DNA from: Geosiphon pyriformis
Taxonomy: Eukaryota; Glomeromycota; Glomeromycetes; Archaeosporales; Geosiphonaceae
Assembly: GCA_016748015.1 (NCBI GenBank)
Contig: JAAOMT010000484.1
Span: 361,379-373,409 of the forward strand
DNA length: 12,031 bases
Reading direction: 5' to 3'
This document shows positions 1 to 7,752 of the stretch, one piece after another. Within the stretch, counting starts at the first letter, position 1; the number at the start of each line of letters is the position of its first letter. Under the pieces are notes generated by a model. It worked only from the letters and a program-made list of their open reading frames with translations, did not search any database and had not been told where the DNA came from. The position numbers were made by a program, and so were the translations under genes.

Positions 1-842
1 TTTCTAAAATCTTTTCGATTTGGCTTTAAAAAATGATCTTGGAATATTAACACTTCAAAAAAGGGGAAATTTTAAAAAATTGATCATAAATTAACTTGTT
101 GAATTAAAGTTTTTTTGAAACCTAAAATTCTGGATAAAATGTTTTATGATATTCTGATTAAAAGTTTTATAAAAAATTTAACTGAATTTTTTATGGTGTT
201 TTTATACTCTATTAAATATATTGATTAGTCACTTATCGGCATTTAATGATTTCTTTCATAGCGTCGATTCTCAAACCAATTTTTCCCAGACATTTTTTAC
301 TTGTCAGATTTAAATTCAATTTTTAAATCCCGAGCGAATTCATTCTTTGTAAAAATTAAGGACAGCGATTTATTTCAAAAATAAAACATCTTCCTGAAGA
401 TTGCTTCGAAAAATTAAATTTTGTTTTATCTAATATATTTTAGATTAAAAATTTTGATATAGTTGAAAATACCAATTGACATATAACTGGGATTTGTAAA
501 ACTAAATTAGGTAAAGGTGTGTGATTGAGAAATCTTAAAAAATTTTTGGGTTGCTTAACATCATATTTAAGGAGGGAAAGGTGTCTATATAGCGTTGTTA
601 CTTTGTGTGGTTTAATTTCAAGATATTTCAACTTGGATGTTAAAGATAGTACTCGTTAAATCAGCCAGTGAGAATAAAGGCGATTTTGGCGCAGAATTTA
701 GAATTTCTATGCGCATATTTTGGTTTATAAATTAAAAATGTCCAAATTAAAATTAAAATTCTATGTTAGGTAATTTTCTAATCTATTTACAACGTAAGGG
801 GTCGTTTTGGTCACTTGTGATCTTCGTATTAATCATCATAGG
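1..842. other. AT-rich spacer containing the arrestin 3' UTR
   Basis: No gene is supported here. The arrestin reading frame on the minus strand stops at 843-845, so its 3' UTR must run leftwards into this stretch. Possible minus-strand polyadenylation hexamers are ATTAAA (complement of 610-615) and AATAAA (complement of 370-375), but neither can be chosen from sequence alone. A 63-codon minus-strand open frame at 440-631 has no recognisable motif and is of a length expected by chance in such AT-rich DNA. The plus-strand frame at 763-1026 is mostly the complement of the arrestin coding end. Confidence 0.6.
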
Positions 843-2847
843 TCAACACGAATATTGGCTAGATCCTCGTCTCAAAATTCGACTAAATCCGGTCACGATA
901 GGACTCCTTCTTTTATTTAATGTTGATACAAAATCTGCAGAATCGACAGTATTAACAATTACTGCATCGAACGAAGCAGATATTCGAAAAGTCTCTCTCC
1001 TTATCTTGGAGTCATTATCAGAATGATAATTAAGCCCTTCCGAATCAGAAATCGTGTCAAATTTAGGTGAGAAATTTGGAATCAATTGACGTGGGCTTGA
1101 TGGAGCTGAATGAATTTCGGAAATAATTTGTGAATTATCATCATTGACAATGTTTAAATGCCAACCAAGACGACCAGGATGTGTCAAACTTTCATCAGTA
1201 TGCGAAGAAGACCCAAATAAATCGATCGATTGGGTAGTTGTTTGAATGGCGTTTAATTGAGGGCATTTGTTTTTGTTTACAGGTGAAGTTGAAGTGATAG
1301 GTTTTTTTACGGATGGAATCGATGAATCAGAATCATTCGAAGATGGGGAAGGACTATTTGGCCTTGAAGTAGTCTGATAAGGGCGACTTAATAATCGATT
1401 AAAAGTTTGTGCCAAAAGTTGACTTCTTTTGTGACGAAGAGTAGGAGTTGGCATCTCTTCACCTATTTGCTCCTGACTAGAACTTGTTATTTGCGAATCA
1501 AAAGGTGAATATGATGGATGATCATTAGTTGTTGATTGAGGGGTGCTGGACCGAGAATTCGACACGGAGAATGGTAAAGGTATACTGTTGGTGGATTCAC
1601 CGATATCTGATTCGCTGATATCTGCATTAGCTGATCGACGAGAATCATCGCTTACTTCAACCGATGGATTTTCTTCCGAATTACTATTTCTCATGACATC
1701 ATCATATGATGGAAGGCCACTGTCGAATCTCGCGGCGCCATTTAGCGAAGCTCCATCAGGAATGGAAGTTACAATTAATGGGAAAGGTAGATCGAGTTTC
1801 TTTTCTGTCTCATCTTCAAATGACATGATAATCTGAAGACGATGTCGAACACTAATCAAAGGACTTTTTATAGTTGATCTCAGACGATTCTTTTCAGTGC
1901 CATTCCGACCTTGAACAAATGGAAGGTTATAAGTCAATGGATTATTCCAAGCATCTTCATCACGGGAGATCGTGAGAGAGGTTGGTTTTATTGGGTGAGT
2001 ACGTTTCTTTTTCGTCGGCGGCGAGGAACGATTCAATTGTACAGTTGCATCTATATGAGAGGCATCAATACCAAATTCCTGCAATTCTTGTTGATCAGGT
2101 AAAACTCTAGAAATTTATATATGAAGATTCGATTAGTTTTTGGGGAGGGGGGGGATGAGAAAAAACATATATGGATTCCATTGAATAAGACACGTCAAAA
2201 ATCAAAGATGCTAACCTGTAGTTTTCCAATTGCACCAAATCAAACTTAATTTTTTTCACTCGGCCTTGATCGCACATTGGCAATAACCTAATTCTAACCA
2301 ACATTCCTTTCTCTTTTTCACCAACGATTGTGGGTATATCTATTTCATATTTTAAGATGTCTTTACGTTCTCCACGATAAACTTTTGTTGGTGGTGCCGG
2401 CAACAAATCTCGATTGCATGGTAAATAATGACGTTGAAAAGAAATACTAAGATCGGTCTCTTCATCCTTGAGTAGAAGTGAGCTTGGTTGCACAACAGCA
2501 ACGAGTTTGTATCGAATGAAACCGAAAGATGTGACATAAGTTTGTGGTAAATTCCCGCCCACGTGAAATTCATAGTCTAAATCGATAACACCTCGTGGTA
2601 AAAGACGTTTCTGGCAAATCACGTGATCCAGCTTCAATAAATTTAAGGCTGAAAATTGATTTATCCAATCAGAATATTCGGACTTTCCTTTCAACTTTAT
2701 CGAAACCTGTTTAACCTTTAGAGGTCTCGACAAAATGAGTCTTAGTTTACCAGCAACACGGTAAGTAGAGTCTTTATCTGGTGCTCCATACATAAACACA
2801 TTATCGTGTTCTGGAAAAATTTCGAGTGCCATGATTCCGTTATTCAT
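843..2847 (-). CDS. Alpha-arrestin-like protein, two exons, 631 aa
   Basis: Exons are complement(2216..2847) and complement(843..2106). They total 1896 nt, giving 631 residues plus TGA. Seen: residues 7-135 look like an arrestin N-terminal half, with LEIF near the start, a VAGKLRLILSRPLKVKQVSI strand pair, and LPQTYVTSFGFIRYKLVAVV. Residues about 160-330 look like the arrestin C-terminal half, with IDIPTIV then GMLVRIRLLP, strand SPLISVRHRLQIIMSFE and FPLIVTSIPDG. A Ser/Thr-rich tail of about 290 residues follows. LPSYDDV at 342-348 is an LPxY motif; no PPxY is present. A PKA-like RRGS lies at 623-626. Known for the family: fungal alpha-arrestins recruit Rsp5/Nedd4-type HECT ubiquitin ligases through PPxY or LPxY motifs to plasma-membrane transporters and receptors, driving endocytosis; phosphorylation controls them. 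Inferred: the same role here, cargo unknown. A second start at 2832 (MALEIF, 626 aa) has A at -3 and G at +4, arguably the better context. Confidence 0.88.
2107..2215 (-). other. Intron of the arrestin-like gene (109 bp)
   Basis: On the minus strand the exon ends ...AACTACAG and the intron opens with GTTAG; it closes with TTTCTAG before AGTTTTACC. Splicing rebuilds an Arg codon (AG|A) and gives LENYRVLPDQQEL, continuing the arrestin fold. The neighbouring AG two bases further in would put TGA almost at once in frame, so the first AG is the correct acceptor. Unspliced reading continues past the donor for about 35 codons and stops within the acceptor sequence. Confidence 0.88.
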
Positions 2848-2910
2848 GATTAAGAAGATTAGATATATTAGAAGAAGAGTGTAGAGAAATTTTAGAAAAA
2901 AATTTTTTAC

Positions 2911-2929
2911 AAAAAAAAAAAAAAAAAAA
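2911..2929. repeat. A19 homopolymer
   Basis: A run of 19 A on the plus strand, or T on the arrestin coding strand, starts 64 bp upstream of the first arrestin ATG. Poly(dA:dT) tracts of this kind often exclude nucleosomes in fungal promoters; that role here is inference. Confidence 0.6.
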
Positions 2930-3017
2930 GTATTAAATAGGGTAGAATTAATGATATTTTAAATGTAAAGTCTATAATTTTTGATTAAATGCTCGTGATG
3001 AGAGATTTTGTCTAGAA

Positions 3018-3033
3018 AACACTCCAGAGTGTT
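3018..3033. repeat. 16-bp near-perfect palindrome in the arrestin upstream region
   Basis: AACACTC and GAGTGTT are perfect 7-bp arms separated by only CA. The site lies 171 bp upstream of the first arrestin ATG. Its form would suit a dimeric DNA-binding protein, but no specific factor can be named. Confidence 0.4.
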
Positions 3034-3097
3034 ACTTTTTTTAAAATGAGAATATGAAAAAGAGATTAGAGGAAAGGGGGATTAATAATTTTTTTTA

Positions 3098-3143
3098 GTT
3101 TCTCCAGGGTTAAGCTCTTTTATTAACCGAAAAAGGGAGAAAC
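3098..3143. repeat. Two-stem inverted repeat upstream of the arrestin
   Basis: GTTTCTCC (3098-3105) pairs perfectly with GGAGAAAC (3136-3143). Inside it GGTTAA (3108-3113) pairs with TTAACC (3123-3128), leaving a 9-nt loop and unequal bulges of 2 and 7 nt. The nested arms contain seven G/C pairs in AT-rich surroundings. It could be an mRNA hairpin in a long 5' UTR or a pair of factor-binding half-sites; neither is demonstrated. Confidence 0.45.
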
Positions 3144-3217
3144 GAAATTTTTGTAATCGAATACAAGATAAAAAGAAAATTCGCTGAGTGAAGAAACGAA
3201 ACCATCCAAGCACTTTC

Positions 3218-3225
3218 TATATATA
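3218..3225 (-). promoter_or_regulatory. TATA-like element upstream of the arrestin
   Basis: The minus strand reads TATATATAG about 370 bp upstream of the first arrestin ATG. It is the clearest TATA-type run in the upstream region, but such runs are common in this AT-rich DNA, so the assignment is tentative. If real, transcription would start roughly at 3100-3190 and the inverted repeat at 3098-3143 would fall at the 5' end of the transcript. Confidence 0.25.
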
Positions 3226-3414
3226 CAAATTTTTTGCTTTATTAGAGAAATATGGAAGTCGATCTATCAGAGTAAATTTTAAAAAAAAAATCATTGTGAT
3301 GAATTAACAACGTTTTTTCGGACAAGGATTTAGGAGCATAAATAAAACAATAAAACTTTATTAGATTTGCAATTGAATTGAACCAGTCAAACCACCAAAA
3401 CATTTCACAAATGC

Positions 3415-3692
3415 ATGTTAGTATCGTCATACATATTTCATTTCCCCAACCTTGTTTCGGGTTTTACTGCTGGATACACGATGCCCATAATAGGAATAGT
3501 AGAAATGGGAACAATTGAAGGAAAGGTAAGTTTAATATTTCATAAATACCTTTTTTACATAACGTTTAAACGACAAGAGAAAAAAATATGATAAATTTCA
3601 AACAGAATGGAACAGATCGGGGGGAAGAACAACAACAACAACAAGTGTGTAACCTGAAAAGAAAGAGAAGTGACTCGAGAGGCTTATCATAA
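3415..3692 (+). CDS. Candidate small two-exon ORF, 65 aa, unknown function
   Basis: Proposed exons are 3415-3525 and 3606-3692 (198 nt, 65 residues plus TAA), joined across an 80-bp intron with a consensus GTAAGT donor and a TTTCAAACAG acceptor. I do not recognise the product. The first 37 residues are mixed and mildly hydrophobic (PNLVSGFTAGYTMPIIGIVE at 11-30). The second exon encodes NGTDRGEE, five Gln from (CAA)5, then a basic stretch LKRKRSDSR. An internal ATG at 3481 would give a 43-residue form. Support comes from the good splice sites, an intron length typical of the window, phase 0 in the same frame, and a GC content visibly above the flanks. It is divergent from the arrestin and 567 bp from it. 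Against it: short length, no family, and chance is possible. It may instead be a non-coding transcript or one end of a larger unseen gene. Confidence 0.25.
3628..3642 (+). repeat. (AAC)5 microsatellite
   Basis: Five AAC units lie within the candidate second exon. In the proposed frame most of the array reads as five consecutive Gln (CAA) codons. Confidence 0.8.
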
Positions 3693-3718
3693 GTGAAAAG
3701 CTAGAATCATGGTAATTT

Positions 3719-3730
3719 TGCATGCATGCA
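3719..3730. repeat. 12-bp perfect palindrome TGCATGCATGCA
   Basis: The sequence equals its own reverse complement and consists of overlapping GCATGC/CATGCATG cores. It lies 27 bp after the stop of the candidate small ORF. It may be a protein-binding site or simply a short tandem GCAT array. Confidence 0.5.
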
Positions 3731-3922
3731 TTTCTTGACATGAGTAAAATGGTTCTTTGTTTGTTTTATTTTTATTTTTCCTTGATAGTTATTGTCTTTA
3801 TCAATTTCTTAATTGCTATAATATTTTCTTATTAAGGAATTTAAGAACCGAGAATAAGATACTTTTTTAAAAACGAGGAACCCAACAACACAAAATTCGG
3901 GTCAACAAAAAATTTGCCTTTT

Positions 3923-3937
3923 ATCATCATCATCATC
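3923..3937. repeat. (ATC)5 microsatellite
   Basis: Five perfect ATC units are followed by two ACC units. It is not inside a supported gene. Confidence 0.8.
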
Positions 3938-4038
3938 ACCACCCAACATATTTGAAAAAACTTTAACGAGAAAAACAAATTTGAAAAAGTTATCTAAAAA
4001 TTTTATTAGAATCATAATTTTCCTATTATGAGAATTAG

Positions 4039-4039
<1 letters not shown>

Positions 4040-4069
<30 letters not shown>
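4040..4069. repeat. (TAT)10 microsatellite
   Basis: Ten perfect trinucleotide units (30 bp), followed immediately by GCTTATT, which also follows the longer array at 4614-4673 after one extra base. Confidence 0.9.
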
Positions 4070-4611
4070 GCTTATTCCAAAATTTTGAAACAAAGGTTTT
4101 TGTTTTTATCTTTCATAAGTATTTTAATCAAAAAAGAGAATATCAAGGATATTTTTTGGGTTGCTTTTCAATTCTAAAAATAGCTTAAAGGAAAGCAAAG
4201 GATAAACTTTGTTGAAAATCTTTGTAATGGTCGTTTTTTGAAAAAATTTGATGTGTTAAATAAATTAAAATTTAGAAATTGGAATAAACATATCCGAAAA
4301 ATTGTTACTATTTCCAAAATGTTACGTTTCATGAATCATAAGAAGTTAGGCAATAAATATTTGTTCGCATTAGTTGATACGATTAAGATTACAATTATTT
4401 ATCATTTCTAGTTTTTTTTGTTCTATTCTTCAACAACATCAACATGTGGAATTTCTTTCAGCCTATAGCAATTTCATTTCTTAACCAAACTAGGAAACCG
4501 AATGTAAGACTATCCATATTTAGATGAAGATTAATATGTGTGTGCTAGGTTCATATACAATCCGGGTTGACTAGAGTAAAAATTATAACATTTAAGCAAG
4601 GTAAGAAAAGA

Positions 4612-4613
<2 letters not shown>

Positions 4614-4673
<60 letters not shown>
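4614..4673. repeat. (TTA)20 microsatellite
   Basis: Twenty uninterrupted TTA units (60 bp) followed by A and GCTTATT. Perfect arrays of this length are usually length-polymorphic between strains. Confidence 0.93.
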
Positions 4674-4674
<1 letters not shown>

Positions 4675-5574
4675 GCTTATTTTTAATTTTTTTCCCACTT
4701 TAAACTGTTTCAAGTTGAGTAACAAAAACCAATAAGGATAATATTATTGTAATATCTGCTAAATATTTCTATTTTGTTGATGTTTCATATACATTGTTTT
4801 GATAAAAAAATCATGAAATCAAGTGATTTGCAATAAAATGCATGGCAAGAAAATTTTTACAATATATCACCTTTCTACTTATGAACACAAAGAAGCTTGA
4901 AAGATTTTGCAAAAATATTAATCGACATTTTTTTTATCCTAAAAGCAGAACACGTGCTTTAAATGGATTTTTAAATCGGGATAATAAACGAAAAATTTTA
5001 TAGTAAACAGTAAACAGAGCAGCATTTATTTATTTATTAACAAAGTTTTATATGCCAATAGTCATCTTTATTATGGTAAATACCTTTAAAATGAATTTGA
5101 TTTTCATAAAGTTAAATTTAACAAACTAAGATTGTTTACATCTGTGAATTTAATTAATGAAATTTTAAATGAAAAGCTATAATAATGTAATCAATGAAAT
5201 ATGAATGATTAAGTTAATATTCTAACTTATGACAGGAATAACAAAAAAAAGAAAGAATAACAAAGGATGAATGATGAAAGAAGAAGGTTTTTACCGATAA
5301 TAAAAAGAAATTATTTTTAAAATGTATGCCATGCTGATTAGCACAACATTAATATTATATATTTTTTTAAAAATTGAAACAAAAAATTTTTATTAATTGC
5401 ATAATTCTTTTTGGAATATATAAATAACAAACTATTCCAATAAAAGCTAAAAATATTTTTTTTCATTTAATTCTTTGAAAATTTTTATTATGTAGATCGG
5501 TACAATGAAAGAATTGTAATTAATTCTTTTAAAAAATAATAATTCTTTTAAAAATAGATACATATAAATTTTAA

Positions 5575-5599
5575 AAAATAAAATAAAATAAAATAAAAT
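5575..5599. repeat. (AAAAT)5 microsatellite
   Basis: Five perfect copies of the pentanucleotide AAAAT, followed by the degenerate unit AAAGT. Confidence 0.85.
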
Positions 5600-6073
5600 A
5601 AAGTAAATATTTTAAAAATGATTTCCAATTGAAAATCATAAATAAAGTTTTTCATTCTTAAAAAATAAAAAACTTTGGAAAATTTTTAATTTTTTATATA
5701 ATCATTAAAAATTACTAATGAATCATGAAACAATATTACCATAAATAAATATAAAATTTTCATTGTTTGTGTAATAAAATATTAAAATTAGAATTTTTAA
5801 TCGATTTTCTAGTCAACTCTTATTATCATCCATCTCTTTGTATTGTTTAATTAAGAATATTGTGATCACTTTGTTCGTAATAACAAATATTTTTTAAATT
5901 TTTTCTTTTTTCTAAAAATTACTTTGTTTTATAAGGTTTTTTCCTTTGTATAATAAAATTCTAAAAAGAATTTCTATAGGCAAGATTTAATAAAAGTCTT
6001 TCTATTGGTCTCTTTTTTAAAATATGGTTACATTTTTACATTAAGATTTTTTTGCAAGATTGCTGAGAAACTT

Positions 6074-6089
6074 TCAAATTCGAATTTGA
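6074..6089. repeat. 16-bp perfect palindrome
   Basis: TCAAATTCGAATTTGA equals its reverse complement. It is isolated in intergenic DNA. It could be a binding site, but an AT-rich background makes palindromes more common than usual. Confidence 0.45.
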
Positions 6090-7616
6090 TAATATATATC
6101 ACGTTTTAGTATTTATTAAGTAATAGAGTTCTCCAATGGTTTTCTTTTTTTCAACAAGTTATAGAAAAAATAACTCTCGGTTGATCTTTATTAATGATTT
6201 TTTCTCGAAATAACATGTCGTGTATTTGTCTCATTCATATAGAAATGTGTTTTTCTAATCATCAAAAATATATTTAAATTTTTTAATGATTTACTTTTTT
6301 CTCTTCTACTTCTTTCGGTCAGTCCAGATTTCACAAAAGGCTTTTTCAATCAATTACCTTTTCTTCTAACGATCTTCAAACATCTTCCCAATAGAGCGTT
6401 AAATTCTTTGTTTCATGATCGATTGTTTAATGATGTGGTGTGACGAGTTGCGATTACTCCTTTTCTAAATATTTGATATTATGGAGCTTTCTATAATTGT
6501 TAAAGATTAGCCTTTAATTATACTCTTTTAAAAAATTGTGTTATTTGTTAGCCATCACCAAAAACCTAATATAAACAATCATTGCTTTTGCTAATTCCCT
6601 TGAATAGAAACACTTCTCCCCAATGGCTTTAAAAAGCAGGTTTAATAAAAATCTTTAAGGATCTACGATAAGATGCAATAAATATATTATTCTCCTTGAT
6701 AAAGTAAATTTTTTTGACACATTTCGATCTTAATAGATGTACAAGATTTGTAAGATGTGTTCAAAAGATTTTTGCAGAGGTTTCTTGATTGTTAATTATT
6801 TTAGATTATCAAGGGTGAAGTATATAAAATTTTTTGAATTTAAAAAGTTTTCTCATAGAATCTTGGTCAAGTTAAGTTTATCAATTAAGGAACATGAAAT
6901 TGAAGCGCTAATAATCAATAAAGGCCTTTTAAACATTGAAATTCATAGCTTGTCCATAAATATAAAGGTATTTTGAATTGAATTCAATTATCTATCATTT
7001 AACACCACCTTTTACGTACCAAAATTGAAAAGACAGACAATAACTAAACTAGATTTACCATTCTTAATGATATATAACAATTGTAACAAATATTACAACG
7101 GATATCTTTTGGAGTTTCATTCATTTGTCAATCTACCATTCAATCTATATCGACTGATACACAGAAAAAGATTGGTCCAATTTAAAAATCAAAACGAATA
7201 AGTCTTATTCTCGTTATTTACTGGAGATAAATAAATGTAGTAAAGCAAAAATATACACAAAAGATTTTTGTAAATTTTAAAAATAAATAATGATTAAAAC
7301 TTTATTTTTTTCCTGCAGTTTCTTAGGAAGCAAACATAATTCTTGTGATATTTTCGAGAAACTCCAAATTTTCAATCATTTGATAAACCAAGAATTTTAT
7401 TTAATATTGTTCCCTTTAAGTTTCGATGATTCAAGTCTTTTTTAAGTTATCAATAATAACAGGCTTGTGTTTAGGATCCGAAATTAAGAAGTGATGATTA
7501 TTAGGAAATAATTATGATTTTAAAATTCATAGTTTTCTATTTATTTTGTCTGTCTGAAATTTTTCCAATGAAATAGGTAGATTTATCATTTTAACTTTGA
7601 AAATTTTATACTTTTC

Positions 7617-7630
7617 ATATATATATATAT
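7617..7630. repeat. (AT)7 microsatellite
   Basis: Seven AT units directly left of the GC-richer island at 7632-7752. Confidence 0.8.
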
Positions 7631-7631
7631 T

Positions 7632-7752
7632 ATTTACCAATCCTCAGGTGGTAGTTTTAAACAAGAAGGCTCAAATGGATCAAAAGAAGTGTATAGGAAA
7701 AAGATAAAACTAGCCGCTAGTTGCGCCAGTAGAATTTTTATTATTGGTAAAT
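7632..7752. mobile_element. Candidate 121-bp MITE- or SINE-like relic
   Basis: ATTTACCAAT (7632-7641) and ATTGGTAAAT (7743-7752) are perfect 10-bp inverted repeats bounding a core that is clearly richer in G and C than its flanks. The core holds a 15-bp inverted repeat, AACTAGCCGCTAGTT (7708-7722). The minus strand contains TGGCGCAACTAG, resembling a tRNA A-box, and about 30 nt later TTTTGATCC, a weak match to a B-box, so a tRNA-derived SINE is one reading. Both strands also have an open frame through the core: on plus, residues GGSFKQEGSNGSKEV; on minus, SFDPFEPSCLKLPPEDW followed by TAA. No clear target-site duplication is visible. Ten-base inverted repeats do arise by chance here, so the call depends on the coincidence with the composition change. 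Confidence 0.3.

Larger units (their letters stand above)
3693..4613. other. AT-rich spacer with microsatellites
   Basis: No gene is supported. Besides the repeats listed separately it is low-complexity AT-rich sequence. The minus-strand open frames crossing the trinucleotide arrays (3902-4093 and 4531-4725) owe their openness to the repeats themselves, which translate as poly-Ile. Confidence 0.6.
4674..7631. other. About 3 kb AT-rich spacer without a supported gene
   Basis: Both strands were read for motifs and long frames. The longest frame is 79 codons (6737-6976, plus), about what chance gives in DNA this rich in A and T. Its product has no recognised domain, although it begins with a CxxC-like MYKICKMC. 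The AAAAT array, the 16-bp palindrome and a 15-bp direct repeat (TAATTCTTTTAAAAA at 5521-5535 and 5540-5554) are the only structured elements noted. Confidence 0.55.

Noticed and set aside
440-631. 63-codon minus-strand frame
   Set aside because: No recognisable motif; the length is expected by chance in such DNA, and it lies in the likely downstream region of the arrestin.
763-1026. 87-codon plus-strand frame with hydrophobic start
   Set aside because: Most of it is the reverse complement of the arrestin C-terminal coding sequence, whose reading frame fits the spliced model and family.
1543-1836. 97-codon plus-strand frame
   Set aside because: It lies fully inside the arrestin second exon on the other strand and has no motif of its own.
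3242-3430. 62-codon minus-strand frame
   Set aside because: Short, without motif, and overlapped by the arrestin upstream region; its Cys/Trp/Phe-rich start looks like chance.
4531-4725. Minus-strand frame with a long poly-Ile run
   Set aside because: The frame is open only because the (TTA)20 array reads as repeated Ile on that strand.
6737-6976. 79-codon plus-strand frame starting MYKICKMC
   Set aside because: A rough estimate from base composition gives about one such frame by chance in 12 kb; rich in Lys, Ile, Leu and Phe, no domain seen, no splice partners found.
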